A stretch of DNA of 64,000 nt from Anniella stebbinsi (Eukaryota; Chordata; Lepidosauria; Squamata; Anniellidae): NCBI GenBank assembly GCA_029215795.1, contig JARDYH010000003.1:10566001-10630000 (forward strand), written 5' to 3'. Positions 44,382 to 56,758 of this stretch are shown piece after piece. The notes beneath the pieces were generated by a model. That model was given only the letters and a program-made list of their open reading frames with translations, was not told the DNA's origin and did not search any database. The position numbers and the translations under genes were made by a program. How positions within the stretch are numbered: the stretch's first letter is position 1; each line of letters starts with the position of its first letter.

Positions 44382-45305
44382 ACAACCAGTTCCATACTTA
44401 AATGTCACCAGCTCTTACTGTTTGAAAGAAAACAACAGAATGCCAGTTACGTTATTTATTTATTTTTGTCTCATTGCACTCTTGGTACCTTTCCATGCAG
44501 CTGTGACAGGTCTAGGGGAAACATTGACCTTCTGTGAACTCCCATTTATCTTGCATGTGGAACGAGAAAAGATTCAGAGAAACCAATTTTCCCCGCTCTC
44601 AGTGATGTATGCCGTGGCCACCCAAAACACAACACACTACAGTCCTCTAGTCATGGACTTCCAGGATGAATTTGATAAACTGGATGTTGATCGCAGTCCG
44701 TTTTGAAATATAGTGGCAACAAAATGACCGCTTAACTAGGGTCTTAATTTCATAGATACACTTGCCAACTTTTGATTTCAAAATTGTTTGTCCTATCAAC
44801 CGGAAATCTAATGGTCAGAGGCAGAATTAGAAGCAGCATGTGATGGATCAAAGTCAAACCCTGGTAGGATCTGCAGGGGGTTGTTCATTTGTTTTAAAAA
44901 CAAACAGCTCTATTGAGCAGAACAAATGAAAATATTTAAGTGCACCTCAAAAGCACAAATACTAAGTGCCCTTTGAAGACCAAACTGTGGCTTTCCATCT
45001 CCTGGGATGTGCTTCATTGCTGCTAGGGTCTGACCCCCTAGCACAGCTGCAGAACCTTTGAGGGCAGGTGCCCTTGTACTCCAGTTGCTCACCTCTTGCA
45101 AAACTTATCTCAATTGGCCATCACTTTATGAACAATTAATACGGCTTTTTAAGGCCATTTTAAATCAAACCAATACATTATCACGTACGATTCAAAACCT
45201 GTGGAGGAGAAGAAATGTGGGAAGACTCTAGAGCGGAGGGGGGGGAGGAAATAGATCTCCAGATGCTTTGGTCTTCAACTCTCAGCATTCCTGACCATTG
45301 TCTAT
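44382..45305. other. Intronic sequence after the 49-nt exon
   Basis: Mostly unique; 45250-45305 holds one arm of the CTCCAGATG...ACTCTCAGCATT MITE family. Confidence 0.35.
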
Positions 45306-45309
45306 CCTG

Positions 45310-45665
45310 ATAGGGCAGTGACAGCCCAAGATAATTTGCTGCCTAGGCGAAGGACAAGACGATGCAACCTCCTTGTTCCATGTACAGATGTTGCCTGGAC
45401 TGGTAGATGAAGCATACTTCAACTCTTGGAATGGAATAGTGTGTCCTTTACCACACCTGTGGCAGCAAGCTAGTTTACGGTGTCCAGGATAGGTGCGGTG
45501 GCATTCACAGTCCTGGCCTCCAACAGATGCAAAGAGCTGGGGAGTTCAGGAGGAACACCTGGAAGATGGCCACTGCTGCCCCACCCTCACCCGGCATCTA
45601 CCACCCGAGGTGATCGTCTCACTCTGCCTAGTGGTAGGGCTGGCCCTGTGGCAGGGCTTTCTAGG
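45310..45665. mobile_element. Unclassified TIR-like repeat
   Basis: Begins AGGGCAGTGACAGCCCAAG ATAATTTGCTGCCTAGGCG and ends CTGCCTAGTGGTAGGGCTGG CCCT; related text (AGGGCTGGCCATACCATTAG GCAGAGTGAGGC) starts the region at 46740. Probably a decayed DNA transposon. Confidence 0.4.
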
Positions 45666-47615
45666 AGCTGATGTCCAAAACACCTGGAGATCTACTTTCT
45701 GCTGTCCCCTACTTTTAGAGTTCATTGGCTTTGTAGAACCCAGTCCTAGTTACTTGAGGCAACACTGTTTTATTGCTAGTTAAATATTGACTGATTGGCA
45801 ACCTTGCTCAGCCTGTGGCCAGAGGAATTACAGGGAAATCAGCCATGAAAAAGAACCATCCAAATGCAGGGCAGGGGCAGGAGGGAGGGAGGGGAACACA
45901 GCAAGATGTGCCAAGCCTAACCAGTGGAGAAGCTGTGAGGCTGGGCCTGTTTCACTGCTACTCCCTCCTACGGCCTTTCTGAGCCTTGGCTCTCCTGCCT
46001 CAGTGAGCTGGGATAGAGGTTGGAGCCCTTGGTCTTCTTTCTAGAGACAGCTTTGTTGATTTGGAGACATTGCTGTGACACATAAAAGATGTGGCGCACT
46101 TAAATGTGACCGAATTGTTCCAAGCAGGCTTGTGTAAGAAGAGGCACAGCCACCTTGGCATGTTAGGTTTTTCATCTAGTCCTGCTTGGGCCCTTGATTC
46201 CTATAATTTGCTAAGAGGTATGTCAAAGACATCTCCTACCTTCTTAGATTGCAGAAATTTTGCTTTTCCCACCTGGCAGAAATAAACAGAGCTGTTCCCT
46301 TCCAGCAGGCATCTTTGTTCCTCATTCATTAGTAATCAGGGCAGAAGCCACGCGCCCAGAGATTTCAGTACCTGCAAATGTAAATGACGACTGGGCTGTA
46401 AATCTCTCCACAGAGTTAGAGGGCTTTTCTTTTCTTCTTTCTGTCTTTCTTTCTTTTGTTCGTTCACTCCGTGGATTCGGTCATGTTGCGGTGGGGGGGG
46501 GGACAAAAACATTGTTCTGTCATTTCATGAAAAGTGCTTGATCGACGATGACAGCAGCAAACTGAAACCGGCCTAAAATTTGTTCTCCAAATGGTTGGGG
46601 GCTTATAGGTTTGTGGCGAGAGTCGACTCACAAGTCAAACATTGCCAGTTGACTGTCTTGTTCTTCAACAGTGATCAAATGTTGTCAAGTATTTCATCAA
46701 ATTCCTCGTAAAATGTAAGCCCGGCTGGGGAAGATGGGCAGGGCTGGCCATACCATTAGGCAGAGTGAGGCAAGTGCCTCAGACAGTAGAACCTGGAAGA
46801 CACTGGTGGCCATCCCCAAGGTCTTCCTCCTGTGCTCCCCAGACATTCCTCACTGTTGGAGGACACAGCTCTGGGTGCCACACAACCTGCCCTGCAACCT
46901 CTCAACCAGCCCTCAGCCCTCAGGTGTACCATGCAGTGGAGAATGCAATCCCATAACCAGTGTGAAAGTAGGGATGTTGCGGGCAGCTGACTGGATCTGG
47001 GAGTCTGACTCCCCCATGTCTGACCCCCTGGACCCAGTTCACTGGGCTGTGGCATGTTCACAGGTCCGCTCTTCAAGCGCCCTGTGGCTCAGTGACCACC
47101 CAGCAGCCGTCCACCCTCGTCCAGAGCCTCCATCGTTGCTCACAGTGGAGGCTCCAGGAACGGCATATTTCCTGTCTTGGAGAAATGGCAGCTGCAAAGG
47201 CCTCATTTACACAAGATTAAAGGTGTGAACAGTCCAGGGTGGATGGCCTCACAGCTTGGTTGGGCACCTGCCAACCTACATGGAAGGTCGCATGGTTCTG
47301 CAAGTGAGGGTGGGTGGCAGCAGCAGCTTAGTGGGTATCCAACGGAGCCAGACACAGGTAGGTTCATCCATCTGGAAGGGAGCACCACCTTGGCTTCTGC
47401 TTAAGACAGCAAAATGTCTTAGGCTGTCCCTGAAGAGGGGGAATGACCTCAGGGAGGGGACATTTGCAGGGAGTGTCTTTCCCTTCCACCTGCTAATTCT
47501 ACCCTGCAAGTGCCCCACCCCCCCACACACAGACACACACAGAAACATTTGTGTTATCTGAGAGTACAGCTAGACAAGATGTTGGGAAATCTATAATGAG
47601 ATCGGTTCTTCTTTT
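45666..47615. other. Intronic sequence with an unclassified repeat from 46738
   Basis: 46738-47100 begins with the same motif as the preceding repeat and is GC-richer. The 164-codon open frame at 46734-47228 shows no domain and is not supported as a gene. Poly-G run at 46491-46502. Confidence 0.35.
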
Positions 47616-47619
47616 TTTT

Positions 47620-47815
47620 CATTCTTATTTATTCTGTAGCCCACCCGTCTTCCAAGAAGCTCATGGTTCACCCCCTTCCCATTTTACCCTTACAACAATT
47701 GTGTTAGCAAGGTTAAAATGAGAGATAGTGACTCACCTGAAGTCACCTAGGGAAGGCAAGCAAGCTTCAAGCTGGATGGGGATTTGAACCCTAGTCTCCT
47801 GGGTCCTTCTCCAAG
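47620..47815 (-). mobile_element. MIR-like SINE, reverse orientation
   Basis: TGTAGCCCACCCGTCTTCC, TTACCCTTACAACAATTGTG, TGACTCACCTGAAGTCACCT and GGGGATTTGAACCCTAGTCT on the + strand correspond to the complement of 51245-51470, with the tRNA-like end near 47790. Confidence 0.65.
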
Positions 47816-48319
47816 AAGTCCAAATCTAACACTGAAGGATACTGGCTCACAAACTGAATTGCAGCCAAAGGGGAGGGTATGTGTGGCTCAGGACCACGGC
47901 TGTGGCGGACAGGATAAGCCCTTTAGGCCTGCACCATTTTCCTGATAAACTCTCTCCCACCCCCACAATCTACTATTTTTCCCAAACAGGAAAATGCACA
48001 AGTATCCATATGATACCTGTAGGTTTTCCCCACAGGCCAAATGACATCATCAGGAGGTAAGTTTTTCTTGGGAGGGCAGCACAGGTAGAAAAGTTACCTC
48101 CCCCCCCCCCGTATTTATTTTTTAAAACACCATCATGTCTATTTGTGTCCTCGGTAAACACAAGGGTAGAAACACAAATTTACTTCGGGTGTAATCCTAG
48201 GCATGTTTAGACGGAAATCAGTCCTACAACTCCCAGCATTCTCCATGGCTTGCTGAGGAGGGTTGAGAATTGTATGGCTTTTTTTCTGCCTTAACATGCA
48301 TAGGATTGCGTCCTTTCTT
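47816..48319. other. Intronic sequence, nothing recognised
   Basis: Poly-C at 48101-48110. No gene identified. Confidence 0.3.
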
Positions 48320-48962
48320 TAGGGTGACCATATGAAAAGGAGGATAGGGCTCCTTGTATCTTTTAACAGTTGGAGAGAAAAGAGCATTTCAGCAGGTGTC
48401 ATTTGTATGCATGCAGCACCTGGTGAAATTCCCTCTTCATCACAACAGTTAATGCTCCAAGAGCCCTGACCTCTTTTGTATCTGGTCAAGAGGGCAGGGC
48501 TCCTGCAGCTTTTAATGTTGTGATGAAGAGGGAATTTCACCAGGTGCTGCATGCATACAAATGACACCTGCTGAAATTCCCTTTTCATTACAACTGTAAA
48601 AGTTACAGAGCCCTGTCCTCCTTTTTGTATGGTTACCTTACCTTGCGTGACCATGTGAAAAGGAAGACAGGGCTCCTGTATCTTTAACGGTTGTATTGAA
48701 AAGGGAATTTCAGCAGGTGTCATTTGTATGCATGCAGCACCTGGGGAAATTCCCTCTTCTTCACAACAGTTAAAGCTGCAGGAGCTATACTAGAGTGACC
48801 AGATACAAAAGCAGGCAGGGCTCCTGCAGCTTTAACTGTTGTGTTGAAGAGGGAATTTCACAAGGTGCTGCATGCATACAAATGATACCTGCTGAAATTC
48901 CCTTTTCAATACAATTGTTAAAGATACAGGAGCCCTGTCCTCCTTTTCATATGGTCACCCTA
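48320..48962. mobile_element. hAT-type fourfold-palindrome MITE, tandem dimer (copies 8 and 9)
   Basis: Two full-length units, 48320-48640 and 48643-48962, are separated only by CC. The outer flanks CCTTTCTT (48312-48319) and CCTTACTT (48963-48970) match 7/8, while there is no duplication at the middle junction. The right unit keeps the TAGAGTGACCAGATACAAAA form in its third quarter, whereas most copies keep it in the second, so the two units are in opposite orientation or differ in deletion. Confidence 0.88.
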
Positions 48963-49990
48963 CCTTACTTTACTTATTTATTTCCATTTTCAAATACAAT
49001 TCCCAACAGAATAGAAAAGGTATCATTTTGCTCTTTGATTTTGTGAATCTTTTATTGAACGCATAATTCTTTGAAAACAATTCTTATATTTGAATGTTTT
49101 TTCCCCCATTTTGTGGGCCTTTGTGGTAAACCCAAAATATTTCAATCTTTGCATTTCCAATTTTGAATTAATCTTTCTGTATTTGTTTTTATCCCACAAT
49201 CTTTAAGTGATTAGACAGATCTTTAAATCTATTTTTAAATGTGAACATTGCTGTCAGTCCTTTGTACTCAAAAGGAAAGAGTTAACAGGTTTGTTTGATT
49301 TTTAAAGAAAAATATATATTCAGAAAAAATAAGTGAGGGGTGAGAAAGGAAGACGTTTTAAATCCCTCTTTGTAAGACTGCAAAAAAAAAAAAAAAAACC
49401 ACCACCTAGTGTGCAATCTGTCCATGTCACACCCAGATCTAATGCTGCCTGAATTAATTAGCAATTTTTTCCCTGTGTGTTAGTGCTAACATATGGCATT
49501 CAATTACTATTTCCAACTCAGCACTTTGTTCCTTTAAATTTTTTTAAATCTTTTCTTCAAGCTTTCTCCAAAAAATAAAAAATGACTGTACGGCAGGGAT
49601 ATATCAATCTTAATTTCTTCTAAATAAATCCTAAACTGTGGTTAATCTTCACTGCATTTTGCTGAAAGAAGCCAGCTTCACAAGCCATGGTTTGAAGTTT
49701 ATTGCTTCAAGCAAAGCGTTGTTAAGTTTAGCCACTGTTTGCCAGGTTCAGATGAAACGACAAAAGCTGCAGTTAATCTCAAATGGAGGCGAAAACTTCC
49801 AAATAACCTCCTGGTGACCGCATCAAACCTGAGGAGAGATTAGATTCGCTCTCGTCGGTATCAGCCATTGTTTACTGTGGCATTCTAAGTACACATCCAC
49901 GAAGTACCAGTTTGGAATCTTGACCCCTCCACAAACCAGATCAACCGTGTATTTACGAAAAGGGAATGCTTTCGAACAGAGCTGAGGAAG
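48963..49990. other. Unique AT-rich intronic sequence
   Basis: Poly-A at 49382-49398, otherwise no repeat signature. Part of a repeat-poor stretch reaching to about 51240. Confidence 0.4.
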
Positions 49991-49992
49991 CT

Positions 49993-50095
49993 GTGGCCCT
50001 CCAGATGACATTGGACTCCAAATCCCATCAGCTCGGCTGGCAAGGCGAATGATCAGGGGTGATTGGATACCAACAACACCAATTTCCCACTCCTG
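49993..50095. mobile_element. Palindromic MITE fragment, 'GGACTACAACTCC' family
   Basis: GTGGCCCTCCAGATGACATT GGACTCCAAATCCCATCAGC begins as the family does; the right arm (GGATACCAACAACACC) is decayed. Confidence 0.55.
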
Positions 50096-51240
50096 GCTTT
50101 TTGGAAGATACATAAGTGAAGAGGGCAATCAGCAGGTGTTTTTGTTTGGTGTATTTATTCATTTTTAAAACCAGGAATGTGTTATTGAGGTAAAGGAACA
50201 TGCTCTCCAGCCCTAGATTTAAAATTAGCCAATCCTGACTGCCCAGATATCTAGAGGTTCAGATCCTCTGTGAAAGGAGATGGGTCGGATCTGGTTCTCC
50301 TTTGCTGAAATCCAGTAAAGCTGGTATCGTGACACGGTTCACTTTCAGCCGTAAATAGTCTTGGTTGCCTCTGAAGATCTGTCGGCAGCATTTGCAAAAC
50401 GGGAGCAGATCCGCAGCTACGTATTTAAAAATAAAATTAAAAACAACAACAGCAACTCTGCGTCAGTTTTCTGGATGTTTAATTTACTATAAAATTCGCC
50501 TCCAGCTGAAAACCTGTGAAATCGTTTTAGTTAATTTGCCATATTTATCAGTTTACCAGTGAAACTTGAGCAGGCCAGAAAGAGAATCTGTCATCTGCAG
50601 CAGTTTGGAAAATTAAAAACAAAATCTTTGTTGTTTTTGTTGTTTTCCTGGGGGGCTGGGAGGGGGGGTATGAAAGTTAAATCAATGGCTACTTAACAGC
50701 TCACTGCCTCCCTTTGTAAATGGGACAGAAAATATACGGAGAGAGAAAGGATCTGATTAATGAAGCTGTAGTTTTCCTCGCACGTGCGTGTGCATACACA
50801 CAAATGCACTTTTAATACTGCTTGTCACGATGCTTATCCGTTTCAGACAAATCATTTAACGTGGAACATCACATCGGAAAGATATTGCAGGCTAAAGGAA
50901 CGATGCTAAGAGAGCTTCACATATTAACGTGTTGTTATAGATGTAACAGCAGCTGCATGTCAAGCCCTTCTCCTCTGAAATGTAGTGAAATCATATTCTC
51001 ACGATAGCCTTCTTTGCGATCTCTCCCACACTCCACATCATTGTCTGCCGTTGGGGAGGGCAGAAAAATGCACCACAGGGTGACAAAAAGGACTTGGGAA
51101 AAGTTTTGTTACATGCAACGTAACATGGGGAGGGCAGTGTGGGAAGCTCAACCCAAGGCTGCCATTTTGGATAGCAGTCCTGTGTTTCCCATAACACATT
51201 TTTCCTCCCTTATTATTTGCACACTTTAGTTGTAAGCCAA
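50096..51240. other. Unique AT-rich intronic sequence, candidate conserved
   Basis: 50380-51010 is repeat-free, with AATTAAAAACAAC and TTAATTTGCCATATTTATC-type cores. No gene recognised. Confidence 0.35.
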
Positions 51241-51244
51241 TCGT

Positions 51245-51480
51245 GAGGTTTTCATGTGGTTAGACTGGGAGTCGGGAGATCTGGGTTCTAGTCCCCACTC
51301 AGCCATGGAAACCCACTGGGTGACTTTGGGCCAGTCGCAGACTCTCAGCCCAACCTACCTCACAGGGTTGTTGTTGTGAGGATAAAATGGAGAGGAGGAG
51401 GATTATGTACGCTGCCTTGGGTTCCTTGGAGGGAAAAAAAAGCGGGATATAAATGCAATAATAAAAATAAAATAAAAAAT
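51245..51480 (+). mobile_element. MIR-like SINE with L2-type tail
   Basis: GACTGGGAGTCGGGAGATCT, GGGTTCTAGTCCCCACTCAG (box B-like), GGGTGACTTTGGGCCAGTCG, CCTACCTCACAGGGTTGTTG TTGTGAGGATAAAATGG and a GGGATATAAATGCAATAA tail are the landmarks of this widespread SINE in reptile genomes. Confidence 0.8.
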
Positions 51481-51514
51481 CAACTAAAAAGGTGTTGATT
51501 TAATCAACTAAAGA

Positions 51515-51785
51515 GGCAACTAAAAGGCCTTCTTTGTAGTAGCACCTACCATCTGGAAAACCCTCCCTCATGCAGTTTGGGAGGTGGAAAGTGTAACATC
51601 TTTTAAATACCTCCTGAAAACACATCTTTTCACACTGGCTTTTCCTGGGCTGCAACCGCTGCTGGGTTTATTTGGGTTTCATGCTGTATTTTTAAACTTT
51701 TGTATGTTTTGATCCGTTGTATTTTATGGTTTTAATTGTGAACTGCCCAGAGAGCCTTGGCTATTGTGCAGTATAAAAAAGAGGA
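51515..51785 (+). mobile_element. L2-type LINE 3' end
   Basis: TAGCACCTACCATCTGGAAA ACCCTCCCTC, TCTTTTAAATACCTCCTGAA and ATTTTATGGTTTTAATTGTG AACTGCCCAGAGAGCCTTGG are the same 3' end as at 12205 and 42020. Confidence 0.75.
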
Positions 51786-53246
51786 AAAAAAGGGAAGAGA
51801 TTAATCAGTTTGTTTTGGTCAATTTAATCAATGCCTTTTTAGTCAATTTGAAAGTACTGATTAATGGGGGCTTTTAAAATGACTAAAGAGGTATTCCCGA
51901 TTAATCAGGCAACACTTTGTTTTTAAGGCCGAACTACAAGTCCAAAAATCACTTGGAGGAAAAGATGCTCAGAGCATCTTTTTCCCGCGGTGAAGAATCC
52001 CATCTAAGCCTCTTCCAAAGCTATTGGAGTCCTTCTTTCACAAGATGAGGATTCACCCTGCACCTGGGGTGTATGTGGCAGTGCAGGCCACAGGCCAACT
52101 GAGGCCGGCGTTCTGCCTTTGAATTTTAATATCAAACACTCTAAGCACTTAGACTAGATAGGTCACTGATCTAACGCAATTTGGCAATGCAAGTTTCTGT
52201 CTCTGCTTAAAATTTACTCTTTGTTTAATTTTCGCAGTTCTTGTATTCTTAAAAGAGAATGCACAAACCCCCTCCCCCCCCCCCCGGAGCATTTTCACAT
52301 TTGAGCCTATGTAGGAAATGCACATTTATGGTATGAACATTAAAAAAAAATCCAGTCTGCATCATCTGCGTGACTCAGGAAAAGCCGGTCGGCTGTGAAA
52401 TCCATGGGTCGAATTCACAGAATTCCAAACCATTTGATTCCGTTGCAGATTTCTCCAACAACCCTACTGCATATTTGGAGAAAAATGACTCCAGACAGCA
52501 GTCCTGGGATGAATAACTAGCTGAGCTCCACCGCCACCATTATCCCTACCACTGCCATGTGTACTTTCCCTGTTGTGAAGTACGTTCAATCCACTAAAAT
52601 GGTCAAGGGTGTAAGATCAATGAAATCGTATGAAAATATACTAATGTTCTCTGTACTCTGCTGCATTGTATTCCCATCAGAAGCTTGCTAATATGGACTA
52701 TGAAGGGGAGGGGGCTTGTGGAAGATTCTTCTCTCCTTTCCTGTCCCCCTCCTTATCCCCCAGTGGAACAGAAACAAAAGAGCTCCTTCATTACTAAAAT
52801 AATTTGCACAATAATAGAAATAAATAAGTGCACGGCAGATTCTCTGGAGGAACAATTTCTCTGCACTTCCCTACGAACCCTGACTGTGTGCTCATTAACA
52901 GCGAATTGAATTTGCATTCCATTTCCAGAACCGAGAAAGGAGCGGGTTACCTGCTGTATAATAAGCACTCGCAGTTTTCAGGAAGATGGACAAGAGCAGT
53001 GACTTGGCATTATTTCAAGTCTTTGAAAATGATCCATCGTGAACTGGTCTCATCTTGAATGTCTCCTATGTGACACATGTCCCGTCACTGAATAATACCT
53101 TCCTCCTCAGCTGCCTGTGATAGGCAGAGGAGAGAAGGAGAAGGAAGGAGAAGGCAGAAGACTAGGCCAATAGTTTTCTAGCTTCGTATCTTCAGGAAAT
53201 GCTTGTTCGCTGGGGAACCACAGCACATCAGCCGCTAAGCCACAGT
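51786..53246. other. Unique intronic sequence
   Basis: Poly-C at 52276-52286; 52700-53100 is repeat-free. No gene recognised. Confidence 0.35.
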
Positions 53247-53711
53247 GGCCCCGTTCAGACAACACTGTTAACCACACCGTTAATCCTTTTGTGGTTAGTG
53301 TGGTTAGGGCAGCATGGTTAACGGTGTTGTCTGAACACCCATTTTCCCTAACCATCTGCCCCGTTAACCACATTGTGGTTAGGTTCACTAACCACGTTGT
53401 GCAACTTGATTAGCGACACTAACCATGGCTAAAAGTGTTGTCTGACACGTGTCTGTGGTTAAGGGGCCATGGTTAAGGGGTTAAGGAGTTAAGGCATAGA
53501 GCTTCTAGTACAGAGCGGATAAAGGGGCGGATCACTTGGAGGAATCGGGTGCTCCACTAACCACTTTGTGGTTAGCGTGTGGTTAAGGGCTCCTTAACCA
53601 CAAAAGGGTTAACGGTGTTGGTCTGCAACTGCTCCGTACGAGGTTAGCATTAACCACAGCTGGATGTGGTTAAGCTAACCACAGAGCCCAAAGTGTTGTC
53701 TGAACGGGGTC
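53247..53711. mobile_element. 465-bp palindromic MITE with GTTAACC-rich interior
   Basis: Ends GGCCCCGTTCAGACAACACT and AGTGTTGTCTGAACGGGGTC are near-perfect inverted repeats. A sub-palindrome occupies the first 90 bp (GTTCAGACAACACTGTTAAC with GTTAACGGTGTTGTCTGAAC, ending 53337). The interior is full of TGGTTAG / CTAACCA words. No clear target duplication and no coding. Confidence 0.8.
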
Positions 53712-53731
53712 ATCGCTTTGTAGAGCAGAGC

Positions 53732-53836
53732 AGTGGAACATGTGGCCCTCCAGGGGTTCTTGCACTCCAAGCTTCGTCAGCCCCCATCCCCCAGGATGAT
53801 GGGAATTGTAGTCCAACAACACCTGGAGGGTCCCAG
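53732..53836. mobile_element. Palindromic MITE, 'GGACTACAACTCC' family
   Basis: GTGGCCCTCCAGGGGTTCTT GCACTCCAAG and TTGTAGTCCAACAACACCTG GAGGGTCCC are inverted copies, the innermost part CCCCATCCCCCAGGATGATGGG. Confidence 0.7.
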
Positions 53837-54571
53837 CTTGCCCATTCCTGTTGTAGAAGACTGTGGGACATGCTCTTTGGCATATACGCTCAGTTCATGT
53901 AGGCCTTGTTACAGTGTGTGGGGCATTGGCCAAGGCATTCCTCCTCCCAAAATGAAAGCATGGCCCAAAATGTACTCAAATATTCTCGTAGCTCCAAACT
54001 ACAGAGGAAGGTCAGGAGCGATTGGTATGCTGTCTTTCAGGAAAACATGTCTACTTTTCTCTTCTCATTGAGAAATTCCCAGTAGGCATCGAAGGAACTT
54101 CAGAGCCCTCAGAAGGAAGTTGGGGAATCATTGGGCTTGGGTGAATAAGGCTCCCGAACCCCGGTAGCAATTTTAAGGCTTCCACCTTGCGGGCCTGATG
54201 CCCTGAGAAGCTCGTCTTCTCCATGACGTCTCCTCAGAGTATCTGCAAGCGTGCTCTTGCACTGATTTGGAATAGAAGGGGCAAGGCGATTCGGGTTTGT
54301 GTAGTGCTATCCATGTACATGGCACTTTTGAAAGGACGAGAGGCCCCGTCTTTGCTCCAAGGCTTGCCCCTTTTCTGGCAAAAGGCATGAGAGCAAAGAA
54401 CAAAGCAAACAGACACACGCCTTTGCTTAGGATAATGGGGGTCTACCGTTTAACTTGATTTTAACATACGTTTTGACTTGCTCAGAGCCTCTGATGATGG
54501 AGCATGATGTAAATGCCTTTCTTCTGCCCAACCCACCCCTCCCCAGCTCCAAAGACCCCCTCTCCCTCAAC
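53837..54571. other. Intronic sequence, nothing recognised
   Basis: No repeat or gene identified. Confidence 0.3.
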
Positions 54572-54775
54572 CGGTGGAGGCGGGTGGCTCTGATTTTGGT
54601 GGGGCTGTGAATTCATTCTGGATGTTAGTCAGAACCAACCAGAACTCTAAAGGTGCTATCCAAGGTGCCGGACATATTTTGGGTATAGAGTTCACCACCT
54701 CAGACTGCTCCTTTAGAGTTCTGGCTCGTTCTGACTAAAACCAGATTGGTTTTACAGCCCCTCCGAAAGCTGTAG
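54572..54775. mobile_element. hAT-type MITE, CAGTGGAGGC family, second copy
   Basis: CGGTGGAGGCGGGTGGCTCT GATTTTGGTGGGGCTGTGAA matches the left end of 26428-26623, and the right arm GAGTTCTGGCTCGTTCTGAC is present, but the terminal GCCTCCACTG is lost. Confidence 0.7.
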
Positions 54776-55185
54776 AGAGGGAGATGAGAGGGGAGGGGGC
54801 CCATTACACCTGGAGGGCCAGAGCAGCAAATTCGGTGTCAGAGCAGCGTGGGATACACCTGAGAGTGGGTGAATTTGGCCAACACTTTAGACAACGGAGG
54901 GGGAAATAGCGTACTGACCGTGCGTTATTTTGGCAGCAGCACGGCAGCACCCGCCACACGACATGTTGCCCCTCCCCCATCGTGCGGCTGAAAGTCCCGG
55001 CATCCTTCTGGGCTGCCGCGTCCCCTCCCTCCCACCTCCCTCAGTCCTCCAGCCATAACCCAGCATGCACCGCAAGTTCTGCTGGCTGTATCGGAGCAGA
55101 CGGGATTTTTTTTACTGCTCCGGCCAACAAACTCTATGACCAAACAGAATAGTACACGGAGAGAGGGGGGTTCCTTCCACACAAC
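54776..55185. other. Intronic sequence, GC-richer, nothing recognised
   Basis: 54880-55100 is GC-rich on a local scale; no repeat or gene identified. Confidence 0.3.
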
Positions 55186-55380
55186 ACTTTAAACAATGGA
55201 GTTTGGGATAAACAACTGTGCAACCCATTGTTTTTCTCTGTTGTTTGTGCCCCAAATAGCGTACTGTCAGTTGTGTGTGCGTTGGGTGTGGCCCTCCACA
55301 TGACACAATAAGCAACACAACTGACAATTGTTTTCCCCCACCCCCACCCCCGTTGATTATCTTGTCACCCGAACCAGGCC
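55186..55380. mobile_element. Decayed MITE related to the GGCTCAATTCGGACGAC family
   Basis: CACATGACACAATAAGCAAC ACAACTGACAATTGTTTTCC and TTGATTATCTTGTCACCCGA match the interior of copies A-C. The preceding CACACAACACTTTAAACAAT GG looks like a second, partial arm. No intact termini. Confidence 0.5.
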
Positions 55381-56758
55381 AGTGTGTATATGTGTGTGCC
55401 TGCATGCAAATACACACAGGCACACCCCTTGCATCACACAGCTCACTTCCTCACATGCACAAAGTGTTTTCCTACGTCCATAGGTATATATCCGTGAATG
55501 GATACACAAAAGGGGAGGGGGGGCGGAGATTAAAAGGCCAAGACAATGTATGAAACAGCAGTAACTGTGTCGCCCTTCTCTGCAGAGCACAAATTAATAC
55601 GAAATCCCATCGGAGTGGGTATGATTCACTCCCAGCTGGTGATAAATTATCTTAGCAAGGTAACATGAACATACGAAGTGAGACAATTAATTCTCTGCAG
55701 TGAGAAAGCCCCTCTCCAGTTCTTGTTGAGAAAATTCAACACAGCGTCAAAATTTGTCAACTGATTCCTCCACCCCAGTTCTGGCCATTTCTGGGCTCTG
55801 TCGCTTTAAGGATTCTGAACGTGAGCTTCCTTAAACTCAATCTGATGCATACAGCAGCTGCCTTGACCTACTTTATGTGCGCTTCCCTCTACAAAGAAGG
55901 AAAACCATCTAGCAAGAACCTGGCCCCTCCCCCACCCCCACCCTTCGAAAAGAATTCTTTGCAAGCTCAACGTTACAAGTCTGTTGGGGATTTGGTTTCC
56001 CCAAAGCAATCTTGCAGCACCTTCCGTTGATGTGTTGCCTTAGAAGAGGGAATGCTTGCTAGCCATGTCTATATGGAATGGGAATTACTGTACCATTATA
56101 GGTAAAGAGAAGGGGAATTCCGTATTCTGCCTTTGGTACAGTTGCTGCCACCTGTCTTTTGAGCTCCATTTGCTACGTCTGGTTGAACTTGATCATGGAG
56201 ACTCCGTACGTCTTGCAAATCTTCACTGAGCATGTTTTCCCCCATTAACCCATTTTATTTCATATCCTTCATCTCGGCTTCCATCCACATTTCTCTTTCA
56301 TGTATTAGTAGACAGGCTGGGAGGGATTTTTTTATCTAAATTAGAATCTCCACTCACACTGCGGGTTCTCATTCGCCAACTTTTAGTCTTGTGTATCGAA
56401 TGGTTGGTGTGACCCCCCCCCCTTAAGTAGTGAAATTGGGAAAAGAGATGCAGGGATGACCCGTTCTTCTGGTCTGCGTGTCATCCGACCGGCAAAGATC
56501 GGTCGAAGGAGCAAGGGGTGGGAGTTGCACGTGATGACGTGGTCTCAAGAGAAAAGCAGGAGATTTGGAGAAGGGAAGGGAAGGTTTGTGTGTGTGAAGT
56601 GTATACACAGAGGACTTATCGTCAGTTACAGTATCATGCACACAAAAATGGTGCCTGGTTTGATGTGGTAATGAAGCATTGATCACAGATGAGGAAAGGA
56701 AAGAGAGAGAGAGAGTGATGAAGTGCCCTCTGCTCATTCATTATTTTTTATCTCCTAG
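55381..56758. other. Intronic sequence upstream of the 135-nt exon
   Basis: Mostly unique. A UG-rich word GTTTGTGTGTGTGAAGTG lies at 56584-56601, about 160 nt before the exon, and (GA)n at 56701-56714. These may be splicing elements; unproven. Confidence 0.4.

Larger units (their letters stand above)
44374..56758 (+). other. CELF2: CELF2 intron between the 49-nt and 135-nt exons, 12.4 kb
   Basis: It begins GTAGGTGAAC and ends TTTTTTATCTCCTAG. It contains a tandem hAT-MITE dimer, a MIR-like SINE, an L2 3' end and a 465-bp palindromic MITE, with extensive unique AT-rich sequence between about 48963 and 53200. Confidence 0.9.

Noticed and set aside
44359..44706. 115-codon open frame overlapping the 49-nt CELF2 exon
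   Set aside because: It is in a different frame from the exon and runs through the donor site into the intron. No domain is visible.
46734..47228. 164-codon open frame
   Set aside because: Begins within a repeat-like sequence and shows no recognisable motif; the overlapping antisense frame is equally open.
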